This document shows, piece by piece, positions 29,262-38,111 of a stretch of DNA of 64,000 bases (position 1 is the first letter of the stretch; each line of letters starts with the position of its first letter). The stretch is from Alphaproteobacteria bacterium (GTDB lineage: Bacteria > Pseudomonadota > Alphaproteobacteria > UBA9219 > RGZA01), in the NCBI GenBank assembly GCA_033762625.1, contig JANRLI010000003.1, forward strand, positions 124,001 through 188,000, given 5' to 3'. The position numbers were made by a program, and so were the translations under genes. The notes below the pieces were generated by a model, which had not been told where the DNA came from, searched no databases, and saw nothing but the letters and a program-made list of their open reading frames with translations.

Positions 29262-30652
29262 TTGTGGTTTTTTTCAGAAGAACCCCAGCTTTGTGCAAGG
29301 CTTAGCCCCAACAGCATCGCAAATGGCATAACAACGCCAGGAATTTGTAAACTGAAATCAACTGCGCTGTGCGCAAACACAATAAAAGATGCCGCGCAGC
29401 CAAGTGCAGGGAAAAGTCCATAACGGCGACGTTTGAACAGCCCGCGAATAACACCGCTGATAAGTAATGCTATGGCGGTCCACAACATCAGGCCCGCGGG
29501 TAACCCCAAATCAACAAGGCTTTCAAGAATATCGCTATGCGCATGATTGAAGGATGCGCTGACACTATCATTGTACATTCTAAAAACGGCATGAAATGAG
29601 CCCAGCCCATAGCCAAACCACGGATTATCAGCAATTGCAGCTACGCATAAATTATATACAGTGGCACGGTCTTTGGATGATTGGTCAATGAATAAATTGG
29701 CGAATTGCTGTGATGACTCCACAGCAAAGGAAATAATCGCAGCGCCAATTCCCACAGATACCAGCAGCAGCAAGATGGCACGATTCCATTTTTTTGCATA
29801 AATCTGGTAACAGATGAAATAGACGGAAATGCCGGCGAGGCTAAGCAGCAGCGCAGCGCGGCTATGCGCCATTAAAATTGCCCCAAACACGAACAGGATT
29901 AAAAAAAACGGAAGAGGGGCTTTTTTCGAAACCCATGCCACAAAGGTTCGTATAAGTTTCTTTTCGCGTGTTTCGCGCAAATCCTTGCGCCATGACTGAT
30001 ACAACAGACAGCAGCCGCACAGAAACACCAGCGCAGCATAAATCGCAAAATGGTTTTTACTGAAAAAGGTTGATGTTAAATCATGTCCGTATTGCAGTTT
30101 TTCAACCCACAATACTTTGGTGCTGTCGATTGCGACGTTAAAATAACCATAAATACAGAGCGCAATACCAGAATACCATAATGCTTTTAGCATCAGTTTC
30201 GCGCGGCCATGGTCTTGCCCGAACACATATCCCAACACCCCAGCGGCAATGTAGGTGATAAGACGGTTCAAGCTAAAAAATGCTTCACCACGCCATAAGG
30301 CAATACTGCCTTCAAGCGGTTTGTTCAGCGCCTTTGCCGCTTCCTGCCATATCGGGTGATGCCAATCGCTTGGCATGAAGCTTTGCGATTGTAAAAAGCC
30401 CCACAGTATCGTCAATCCAAACAGCCAGAATGCCCACAGAATGCGTTTAGGCCAAAAACATTCTTTTAACAAATTTTTTTCGAAGACGAGGAGTAAGGCG
30501 CTAATGGCCAGAACGATTTGTGCAATGCCAAAAGGGATATCACGGTTTCCGCCAAATCCAATTGGCAGAAGTGTAATGCACAGGACATAACAGGCAAATG
30601 CAGCGTTGCTTAAATTAAGTTCAAGATAGGCATTTTTTTGTGAAGCAGACAT
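29258..30652 (-). CDS. O-antigen ligase/polymerase family membrane protein (second of two, Wzy_C type)
   Basis: A 464-residue protein with about twelve hydrophobic segments. The region AAIADNPWFGYGLGSFHAVFRMYND followed by FNHAHSDILESLVDLGLPAG is the characteristic loop of the Wzy_C/WaaL family, including the conserved His in NHAHSD. It may act as the polymerase or as a ligase for the polysaccharide made by the surrounding genes. It lies 39 nt downstream of regA on the same strand, so regB, regA and this gene may form one transcript. The C-terminal end overlaps the convergent upstream gene by 4 nt. Confidence 0.82.
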   Translation of the reverse strand: MSASQKNAYLELNLSNAAFACYVLCITLLPIGFGGNRDIPFGIAQIVLAISALLLVFEKNLLKECFWPKRILWAFWLFGLTILWGFLQSQSFMPSDWHHPIWQEAAKALNKPLEGSIALWRGEAFFSLNRLITYIAAGVLGYVFGQDHGRAKLMLKALWYSGIALCIYGYFNVAIDSTKVLWVEKLQYGHDLTSTFFSKNHFAIYAALVFLCGCCLLYQSWRKDLRETREKKLIRTFVAWVSKKAPLPFFLILFVFGAILMAHSRAALLLSLAGISVYFICYQIYAKKWNRAILLLLVSVGIGAAIISFAVESSQQFANLFIDQSSKDRATVYNLCVAAIADNPWFGYGLGSFHAVFRMYNDSVSASFNHAHSDILESLVDLGLPAGLMLWTAIALLISGVIRGLFKRRRYGLFPALGCAASFIVFAHSAVDFSLQIPGVVMPFAMLLGLSLAQSWGSSEKNHN

Positions 30653-30691
30653 CAGGTAGCGATAAGAGGTTACAAGACATGATGAATCAAA

Positions 30692-31252
30692 CTATTCATC
30701 ATCAATTTCGATATGTTCTTTGGGAGCATGTTTGGCAAGAATACGCTGCAAGGTACGGCGGTGCATGTTCAAACGGCGCGCAGTTTCGGAAATATTGCGC
30801 TCGCACTGCTCGTACACGCGTGAAATATGCTCCCACTTTACGCGTTCAGCCGACATCAGCTGTTCTGGTGGTGGGGGAAGGCCTTCAGTTTTTTCAGCAA
30901 GTAATGCATTTTCAATAGCGTCTGCATCGCTCGGTTTTGCAAGGTAATCAACAGCGCCCAATTTCATGCTGGTCACGGCCGATGCGATATTTCCATATGA
31001 CGTTAAAATAACAATTCGCGTGGCAGGATTGAACTTACGTAATGCTTCGACTACCATCAATCCGTATCCATCGGTCAGGCGTAAATCCACTACGGCATAA
31101 TCGGGCGGTGTTTTCTCTGCGGAACTAATTGCGTCTTTGACGGATTCGGCGGTCATCACCGCAAAGCCTTTGCGTTCCATCGCGCGCGCTAAACGGTTGC
31201 GTAGCGGTGCATCATCATCAACAATTAAAAGCTGTTTGGCGGTGTCGTTCAT
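30692..31252 (-). CDS. regA: Redox response regulator of the RegA/PrrA/ActR family
   Basis: The cytoplasmic DNA-binding response regulator of a redox two-component system. The 186-residue protein has a receiver domain with acidic pocket DDD (12-14), phospho-acceptor Asp56 (VVDLR) and Lys107 in YLAKP. After a proline-rich linker (127-130) comes the Fis-type helix-turn-helix (about 150-175; NISETARRLNMHRRTLQRIL), which is almost invariant in RegA homologues. In relatives this system controls respiration, carbon and nitrogen fixation and photosynthesis; targets here are unknown. It sits 9 nt downstream of regB and upstream of a polysaccharide polymerase gene. Confidence 0.92.
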   Translation of the reverse strand: MNDTAKQLLIVDDDAPLRNRLARAMERKGFAVMTAESVKDAISSAEKTPPDYAVVDLRLTDGYGLMVVEALRKFNPATRIVILTSYGNIASAVTSMKLGAVDYLAKPSDADAIENALLAEKTEGLPPPPEQLMSAERVKWEHISRVYEQCERNISETARRLNMHRRTLQRILAKHAPKEHIEIDDE

Positions 31253-31261
31253 AGTTGCATA

Positions 31262-32506
31262 TTAAGTCGGCGCAAACGGCCATGAAAGGATTATTTGCGC
31301 CCCGCCGGTACTGCGGTTGGCAAACGCAACGGTTGCGCCGCTGCGTTCCAGTAATGTTTTAGCGATAAATAGGCCCAAACCCATACCGCTAGCGCTTTCT
31401 TTAATATAGGGGGTGCCAAGGCGTGGCAGTAATTCAGCAGAAAAACCCGGGCCATCATCTTCAATGCACAGCTTTACGGCATCGTCTTGCCAATCAATCG
31501 CAATACGCACGACACTTTTTGCGAACTGGCAAGCATTGTGGAGAATATTGCCAACGCCGTGCATCAATCCCGGGCTTAATGGCCATGTGGGTTCCGTGCC
31601 CGTGCCATTTGTAATAATTTCAATGGCCAGATGTGGACGACGGTAGGGTTCCAATACATGCAACATATAATCGCGTAATGGCAAGGAATGAAAGGATTGA
31701 TCGGATAACACGTTATGTTTTGAAAAATCTGATAAAATAATACGGCAACGCTCTATCTGGCTTTGCAGTAATTCAATATCTTCTTTCATCGGTGTCGTTT
31801 TAAGGCTGTGCGCCAATTCACTGCTAATAATCGCAATCGTGCTTAAGGGGCTGCCAAGTTCATGCGCAACCGCAGCTGCAAGGGCGCCAAACGCGGATAT
31901 TTTTTGCTCATACTCCAATGCCAGCCGGCTGGCGCTCAATGCTTCTGATAAGCGGCGCGCCTCGCGTGCAACGCGTCTTACATAAAACACCAAGAATGAA
32001 CCGGATATAAAAACAGCCGCCGCGCACCCTTCTAAAAAAAGTGGGGAGAATTGCTGTGGTTGTGGCCAGGGGAGAGGGGGCGCAAAAAACATTGCGCAAT
32101 AGAAAAACGCGGTGATGGAAAGCAGGACGAATACGCTGCGTCCCGATAGTACCGTTGCAGCAATCGTAATGGGTGCGAGCATTAATACAATAAACGGGTT
32201 ACTAAAGCCGCCTGTGACAAACAGCAATGATGCGAGTTGTAGCGTGTCAAATCCCAGCGCAAAGGTGGCGCCTTTATTGTGCAAATAGGTTTTTCCGCGC
32301 ATACGCGCGATTGCAACACAGTTAAAGATAATTGAGGTGAGAATAACAAGAGCGGGCGGCAGAAAATCGATCGGCAAGTTGAACAAAAAGCCTGCTGCGG
32401 CCAACGCAGCGCTTTGGCCACAAATGGCCAGCCAACGCATCTTAATCAGCGTTTTGCGGCGCATGCGCCCATTTGCTATATTATCTGGGTCGATACTGTA
32501 CGGCAT
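31262..32506 (-). CDS. regB: Redox sensor histidine kinase of the RegB/PrrB/ActS family
   Basis: A membrane sensor kinase that responds to redox state and phosphorylates RegA. The 414 residues start with six membrane segments (about 25-175). The ubiquinone-binding signature GGFSNPF is at 99-105. The H-box reads VAHELGSPLSTI with the phosphorylated histidine at 215. The redox-active cysteine expected in the dimerisation region is present at C254 (IERCRIIL). The catalytic domain includes EDDGPGFSAELLP and MGLGLFIAKTLL. All key residues known for RegB are visible, so it looks functional. Confidence 0.92.
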   Translation of the reverse strand: MPYSIDPDNIANGRMRRKTLIKMRWLAICGQSAALAAAGFLFNLPIDFLPPALVILTSIIFNCVAIARMRGKTYLHNKGATFALGFDTLQLASLLFVTGGFSNPFIVLMLAPITIAATVLSGRSVFVLLSITAFFYCAMFFAPPLPWPQPQQFSPLFLEGCAAAVFISGSFLVFYVRRVAREARRLSEALSASRLALEYEQKISAFGALAAAVAHELGSPLSTIAIISSELAHSLKTTPMKEDIELLQSQIERCRIILSDFSKHNVLSDQSFHSLPLRDYMLHVLEPYRRPHLAIEIITNGTGTEPTWPLSPGLMHGVGNILHNACQFAKSVVRIAIDWQDDAVKLCIEDDGPGFSAELLPRLGTPYIKESASGMGLGLFIAKTLLERSGATVAFANRSTGGAQIILSWPFAPT

Positions 32507-32615
32507 GAAGGTCTGGTCAAGTCAATGTGTACCTGCATGATAGCAAACCAGATGTTATTACGTAAACTGCCGATTAAACTGTTGCACTTTCCAAAAAGCC
32601 TTCTAAAAAAGCGGC

Positions 32616-34460
32616 ATGCTTTCAATACACGACCTTACGTACCGCATTGGCGGGCGCGCATTATTAGAAAATGTCTCGGTAAATATCCCGGCGGGTCACC
32701 GCGTGGGTTTGGTGGGGCCAAATGGTGCGGGCAAATCAACCCTGTTCAAGCTGATAGCTGGTGAATTACAACCAGATGGGGGCGAAATTTCATTCATCAA
32801 AGGCACAACCATCGGCATGGTGCGCCAAGATATTCCCGATGATGGTACATCGATTTTAGATGTGGTGCTGAATGCCGATACTGAACGCGCAGCACTTCTT
32901 AAAGAATCCGAAACTGCAACCGACCCCGAACGTATTTCCTATATCTTTGATCGCCTGAATGACATTAGTGCGTATGATGCGCCATCACGCGCAGCAACCA
33001 TTCTTGCTGGGTTGGGGTTCAGTGATGAAGCGCAGCAAAATCCCATTTCGTCATTTTCCGGCGGTTGGCGCGCGCGCGTCGCATTGGCTGCGGTGCTATT
33101 CTGCCAACCCAATGTCTTGATGCTCGATGAGCCGACGAACCATTTGGATTTTGAATCCATGGTATGGCTCGAAAATTTTCTTATGCGCTATCAGCAAACG
33201 CTGATTATCATCAGCCATGATCGCGATATTTTGAACAAAACGGTCACGCATATCCTTCATCTCGAAAACAAAACGCTGAATGCCTATACAGGCAATTACG
33301 ACCAGTTCGAGCGTCGTAGGGCAGAGCGCATGATGAACCAGCAGGCCATGCACGAAAAGCAAACTGCGCAAAAAGAAATGATGATGAAGTTCGTCGAACG
33401 CTTCCGAGCGAAAGCAAGCAAGGCGCGTCAGGCACAAAGTCGCCTCAAGGCTATTGAAAAAATGGATATCGTCGATGCCGTGATTGCAGACCGCGTGACA
33501 TCATTCACATTTCCTGAACCCAAACCGCTTAAATCACCCATTATCCGTTTGGAGCAGGTGGATGCAGGCTACACGCCCGGTAAGCCCATTCTTAAAAAGC
33601 TCGATTTACGAATTGATATGGAAGATCGTATTGCTTTGCTGGGCGCAAACGGTAACGGTAAGTCCACCCTTGTCAAAATCCTTTCCGAGCGCTTATCGCC
33701 ATTACAAGGTGAGCTGCACAAATCAGGCAAACTTAAAATCGGTTACTTTGCACAATTTCAAACCGATGAACTGGATGTGACTGTAACCCCGGTTGAAACC
33801 ATGACTATGGCGATGAAAGATAAAACCGAGGTTCAGGTGCGCTCCATGTTGGCGCGCTTTGGGTTTGATAGGCACAAGGCCGATACGAAAGTCGGCGGTT
33901 TGTCGGGCGGTGAGAAGGCGCGCTTGCTATTTTGCCTGATGAGTTTTGATGCGCCGCATATCATGTTGCTTGATGAACCAACAAACCACCTTGATATCGA
34001 TGCGCGGCAAGCATTGGCGCAAGCCATTAATAATTACGAAGGCGCAGTCATTCTGGTAAGCCATGATGCGCATTTGGTAAAAACCGTAGCGGAACAGCTG
34101 TGGCTAGTCGCAGATGGCAAAGTAAGTGCATTTGATGATGATTTGGATGCGTATTCCAAACTGGTTATTAAACAACGCAAGATGGAACGCGATAAATTAA
34201 AGCAGGATGCGCGCAAACCCAAAAATGATAATAATGCCGATAGCGCAATTTGTGATGCGGAAGCCAAAGCTGAAGAACAGATGAAGAAAATTGCCGAACT
34301 GCAAAAGCGCAAGCAGGATTTAGAAGGGGAAATGGCGGAATTTTTTGCAAAGCCAGAACATGCTGCGGAATTGAAACGCCTTACATCTGCCCATAAAAAG
34401 CTCGAAGAGGATATCGAAACGCAGGAATCCCAGCTGGAAGCCTTGATGAAGCAGATTTAA
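32616..34460 (+). CDS. ABC-F family ATPase, YheS-like
   Basis: A soluble protein with two ABC ATPase domains and no membrane part; ABC-F proteins act on ribosomes as translation factors. Walker A of domain 1 is GPNGAGKST (34-42), with signature FSGGWRARVALA and LDEPTNHLD. Domain 2 has GANGNGKST, LSGGEKARLL and a second LDEPTNHLD. The linker includes FRAKASKARQAQSRLKAIEKM, a close match to YheS. The C-terminal 100 residues are a charged coiled coil. At 614 residues it fits YheS length. The stop codon overlaps that of the convergent uncharacterised gene by 4 nt. Confidence 0.88.
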   Translation: MLSIHDLTYRIGGRALLENVSVNIPAGHRVGLVGPNGAGKSTLFKLIAGELQPDGGEISFIKGTTIGMVRQDIPDDGTSILDVVLNADTERAALLKESETATDPERISYIFDRLNDISAYDAPSRAATILAGLGFSDEAQQNPISSFSGGWRARVALAAVLFCQPNVLMLDEPTNHLDFESMVWLENFLMRYQQTLIIISHDRDILNKTVTHILHLENKTLNAYTGNYDQFERRRAERMMNQQAMHEKQTAQKEMMMKFVERFRAKASKARQAQSRLKAIEKMDIVDAVIADRVTSFTFPEPKPLKSPIIRLEQVDAGYTPGKPILKKLDLRIDMEDRIALLGANGNGKSTLVKILSERLSPLQGELHKSGKLKIGYFAQFQTDELDVTVTPVETMTMAMKDKTEVQVRSMLARFGFDRHKADTKVGGLSGGEKARLLFCLMSFDAPHIMLLDEPTNHLDIDARQALAQAINNYEGAVILVSHDAHLVKTVAEQLWLVADGKVSAFDDDLDAYSKLVIKQRKMERDKLKQDARKPKNDNNADSAICDAEAKAEEQMKKIAELQKRKQDLEGEMAEFFAKPEHAAELKRLTSAHKKLEEDIETQESQLEALMKQI

Positions 34461-35809
34461 GCGGCAGCGCGCGCCTGTGCGGTTGCGGCTGGCCTACGTG
34501 TTACTGGGGTTGGCCGCGCAGGTATTGTTGGTTCAATGATGGTAACCCCTTGTTCTGCGGCAATTCTGCTTAGCACTTTCTTTTCAGCATCACTGCCGCT
34601 TTCAATTCGGATGCGACCACCCCAATGTTCTTTGGCATGGCGTAGCATCGCACGCATATGCTCTTCGTTTGCATCGCCATAGAGTGACAAATTGCTTCGT
34701 GTTTCGATAATATGGCTGGTGGCGTTTAGTTTGACCTTTACCGTATCCGCATTTACTTGCTGTACATCTTTAAACCCGCTATCTGCCCATGCCTTTGCGT
34801 TGGGGGTATGATTGACATAGGTGTTTAACACAAATACGGCGCGCTGTTTTAACAGTTCATCGATTTTGCTTTCAACCACGCTGGCATTACGGCTTTGTAC
34901 TTGTAATTCGCCATCGTTATCTGTTTGCAAATACTGACCCGTTATTGTGCCGGTGCTATCTGCATGGCTGGTTTTGTAAATGGTAAAATGCACATCGCCG
35001 TTTACAAAATCATCACATTCATTTGCGTTTCTTACGAAGCGGTGCGCGGTTTGACGTCCGTACTTTCTGACCTGTTCACGTTTCCAAGCGACGACCGGCT
35101 GGAATTTATCGGTTGAAATAAATGCATCTTCGGGGGTGTGCTGCGTTTCAATCCAATGATCACCGTGTTGCACATACATGGCGGTGAGTTGAATTTGATT
35201 AGGCTTTATCTGCTTTGATGGATTGGCAGGGTCTCTAAACTCCATCATGTAACGGCGTGCCAGAATGCGTGTTTTGGTAGTGCCGTTATCATATTCATAA
35301 ATCGACATTTGCGCGCCGAGACCTGGTACATCATCATGCTTTAAAAGGCCTTTGATGTAATCAGCCTTGGGAGTTGAAACCGCGGTGGCAATTGACCATA
35401 CATCGCCAGGTTCGGCTTTGAAAAAGATGGCCAAACGCTTTCCGATTGGCAGCGGGTCCATGGTGATATTCACTTTTTTACCAGCATCAGTAATATCTGC
35501 GATAATCAGTTTGTGCAGAGTTTTAATATAAGTGTCGCGGCTGCTGTTTTTAGATACGGCTAGCGCGCCCAGATCAGTAGTTACCGCTGAATCATGCGAA
35601 AAAATATGCCGTTGCCTATCCCCAATTGGTGCAGCAAGAGATGCGGATAATTCCATGGCGCGTTGTGAGGTTATGAATGTCTGAATTTCAGCCTGCACAC
35701 GTGGATCTGATAATTTATCGCAGTCTTCCTTTTTTGCTTGCTGTTTTGCAATTGCATCAAAAGCAGCTTCGTTACTGCTGTTCAGTTCGATAATATGAAG
35801 TTCAGGCAT
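34457..35809 (-). CDS. Uncharacterised protein with an LPD7-like C-terminal segment
   Basis: A 450-residue soluble protein without signal peptide or membrane segments. Residues about 360-425 (SNLSLYGDANEEHMRAMLRHAKEHWGG, then RIRIESGSDAEKKVLSRIAAEQGVTI) resemble the large polyvalent protein-associated domain LPD7, found mostly in relaxases and large mobile-element polyproteins. This resemblance is from memory and needs a profile search. The middle part is beta-rich with no motif I recognise. The extreme C-terminus is rich in Pro, Ala and Arg. It lies 35 nt downstream of another uncharacterised gene on the same strand, and the two probably form an operon. No mobile-element genes are nearby. 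Confidence 0.7.
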   Translation of the reverse strand: MPELHIIELNSSNEAAFDAIAKQQAKKEDCDKLSDPRVQAEIQTFITSQRAMELSASLAAPIGDRQRHIFSHDSAVTTDLGALAVSKNSSRDTYIKTLHKLIIADITDAGKKVNITMDPLPIGKRLAIFFKAEPGDVWSIATAVSTPKADYIKGLLKHDDVPGLGAQMSIYEYDNGTTKTRILARRYMMEFRDPANPSKQIKPNQIQLTAMYVQHGDHWIETQHTPEDAFISTDKFQPVVAWKREQVRKYGRQTAHRFVRNANECDDFVNGDVHFTIYKTSHADSTGTITGQYLQTDNDGELQVQSRNASVVESKIDELLKQRAVFVLNTYVNHTPNAKAWADSGFKDVQQVNADTVKVKLNATSHIIETRSNLSLYGDANEEHMRAMLRHAKEHWGGRIRIESGSDAEKKVLSRIAAEQGVTIIEPTIPARPTPVTRRPAATAQARAAA

Positions 35810-35844
35810 TTCTAATCACTTTAAAAAATTAAATTCAGTCTAAC

Positions 35845-37911
35845 TCAACAAGGGCCGCAAATACCAATCTTTAAAACTTTCACTTTTTTCTTTGTATCCT
35901 GTTGTTGCCCCTTAGTGCTAGATGACAGCGGCGCTGGCAAAATGGTTATGCTATCGCCGCGTATGGCATGGGTTTGAACCACGCGGCTTCCTGCAAAAGC
36001 AAGCGTTCCTACGCTGGCATTATTGCGCTCGCGGCCCAGCCAGCCATCACGTAGTTTTTGAATGGGGCTGACAACCGCAGGGCGTTTGAACTGAATAACA
36101 TTCGAACCGATAGACTTAACGTCTGTTTGCGTGCGTGGAACCGCAATGTAATCCGCTTTTAAAGTTGTGTCTGCGCTGATGCGGGTGTGTTGTGGTTTAT
36201 GAATTGTCCGCTCAGAAAGCTGGATAATATTATTATGCGGTTGGTCTGCAGCAGGCGGAGCTGTGTGCGTTGGCGGTACGATAAGTGTGCTGACCAGGAG
36301 TTGCGGCGCGATGAACGCAACGGCTTTTGGAATTTCAATTTGTGCAGCAATCTGCGTTTCGATTTTAGGTGGCTCAATCTGCTGCGCACCCCGCAATTTT
36401 TCAATAAGACTGCGCGGTGCCGAAGTCGCTGTGCTTAGTGGTGCTGGCTCACCCATTTTTTCAGTTGTAAGAGGCGCCTGATGTGCTGTTTCGCTACGAA
36501 TAACTGCCTCAACTCGCGTTACCACGGGGGGGATAGTGGCTGGCAGCGATAAGGTTTCATAACGAATATTAAGCGGTGCAATCGACATGGTCGTTGCTTT
36601 TTGTGCAATTTGGCGCGGCGGGGCAACCGAAGTGGCAATCGCTGCATATTGTGCGGGTTGTCTTGCAATGCGTTGCGGAATGATGGGCGGTTTATATTGT
36701 CTGTTAGCAGAAGCGGGCAACACTATCTGGCTTTGAGGTTTGTGTGGCAGCATTATAGGCAGGATAGGCGCTTTTACCAAAGGTGCCTTATGCATAGGCT
36801 GTTGCGCTTGTCGTGCTGGTATTGCGATAGGCGCTACGCGTCGCGCAATCATCGCAGGGCGGCTGACTTGAAAACGCATGGTCATGCGTTGAGCCGGTTT
36901 GACTAGCGGCGTGCGCAATGTAACGGCCAATTTTTGAAATATGGGTTTGGATGAAATGATCGAAAAGCGCTGTACCGTTGTAAAACCATGTCGGAGAAGC
37001 GTGGCAATAGGGGGAAGAATACGTGGTAATATTGCGACGAGGCGCGGCGCTATTCTAAAGTGCTGATGTGATAATAAGGTGGTTCTTCCGACACTAATTT
37101 TACGTAAGGTTTTAACCCCAATAGTCACTCGTTTGGATGCTGGTCTTTGAACAAGTGATCTTTTGATCGCTGCTTTAACCGCAGGGATAGCTTTAGCCGT
37201 AAGTTTTTGTTGTGCAGGAAGAATTTTGTCCAGCTTGTTCAACTGCGCGCGGATCGCCATCTGCGCTTTGCTTGGCGGTTTAATACCATTTGCGCTTGCG
37301 CCATTCAAACTGCTGCGCACATCGGACAGGGTTGAAGCAACCTCCCGGTGCACATTTTTTTGTGCTCTTTGCTTAATGGTTGATTTGCTCGAAGCGTTAA
37401 TCAGTGCGCCGAGTTTATTAAGGCCAGTCATCGCACCGCGCAGAGCCGTTTGTGCTTCCATGCTCAGCGCGGTATCTGCCATGCACTGTAATACAGCCTT
37501 TACGGTTTCTTGCTGCCATTGCTTGATTTGTTCAATCCGTGATTGTGGAATAGTCGTATCGTTTTTTTCTTCGGCTTTTTCTGCCGCAAGAGCAGTTTCG
37601 TAATGCACATATAATAAGGCTCTATGCCTGTTGTTCCCTTGGGGTGTGGTGATGATGTGATGTTGGGTGAGGTGGTAAAGAAACCCCTGCTCGATAGCAG
37701 CCGAGTTTTCCGTTTCATTGCTAAGAAACAGGCTTACATCCCCATCATAATCATGGGTTAGGGCGGTCTTGATATAGCTGCTGATAGCATGGATTGCGCG
37801 TTTTTTGCCAGCAGGGTTAGCGTCCTGTGGCCATGCCGCATTCAACTGCGCGCGCAAGCGGCGCGCTTTAGTTGATAGATGCAAAGTTATGGGTTGAAGA
37901 ACGGCCGCCAT
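35845..37911 (-). CDS. Large basic, proline- and alanine-rich uncharacterised protein ending in CGPC
   Basis: A 688-residue protein of unknown function. Residues 1-130 look globular (mixed helix and strand, including YDGDVSLFLSNETENS and RALLYVHYETAL). Residues 130-270 are helical and charged. From about 270 to 640 it is low-complexity: rich in Ile, Pro, Ala, Arg and Gln, strongly basic in the first half, probably disordered. The last residues read KVLKIGICGPC; CGPC is the thioredoxin active-site tetrapeptide, but no thioredoxin fold surrounds it. There is no signal peptide. It heads a likely two-gene operon with the LPD7-like protein. Codon use looks like that of its neighbours. Confidence 0.65.
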   Translation of the reverse strand: MAAVLQPITLHLSTKARRLRAQLNAAWPQDANPAGKKRAIHAISSYIKTALTHDYDGDVSLFLSNETENSAAIEQGFLYHLTQHHIITTPQGNNRHRALLYVHYETALAAEKAEEKNDTTIPQSRIEQIKQWQQETVKAVLQCMADTALSMEAQTALRGAMTGLNKLGALINASSKSTIKQRAQKNVHREVASTLSDVRSSLNGASANGIKPPSKAQMAIRAQLNKLDKILPAQQKLTAKAIPAVKAAIKRSLVQRPASKRVTIGVKTLRKISVGRTTLLSHQHFRIAPRLVAILPRILPPIATLLRHGFTTVQRFSIISSKPIFQKLAVTLRTPLVKPAQRMTMRFQVSRPAMIARRVAPIAIPARQAQQPMHKAPLVKAPILPIMLPHKPQSQIVLPASANRQYKPPIIPQRIARQPAQYAAIATSVAPPRQIAQKATTMSIAPLNIRYETLSLPATIPPVVTRVEAVIRSETAHQAPLTTEKMGEPAPLSTATSAPRSLIEKLRGAQQIEPPKIETQIAAQIEIPKAVAFIAPQLLVSTLIVPPTHTAPPAADQPHNNIIQLSERTIHKPQHTRISADTTLKADYIAVPRTQTDVKSIGSNVIQFKRPAVVSPIQKLRDGWLGRERNNASVGTLAFAGSRVVQTHAIRGDSITILPAPLSSSTKGQQQDTKKKVKVLKIGICGPC

Positions 37912-38111
37912 ACTAATGATTTGGTTGAATTTTTTGCTACATGAACTGGATGTTGATTAGCATAAACAGCGACCCTATCCCATAAAAAATAGCTGATAAA
38001 AGCGCTGCCATTTTTGTTGGTATATGGGAATTAAGCAAAAAAGTGAGATTGTAATTATTATGTTATTTCAAATAGATAGTTTTTTAACCCTTTGTGAAAT
38101 AACCTTTATCG

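Noticed and set aside
34457-37911. Toxin-antitoxin or mobile-element remnant
   Set aside because: No recombinase, relaxase, toxin motif, direct repeats or composition shift is visible; only the LPD7-like segment hints at such an origin.
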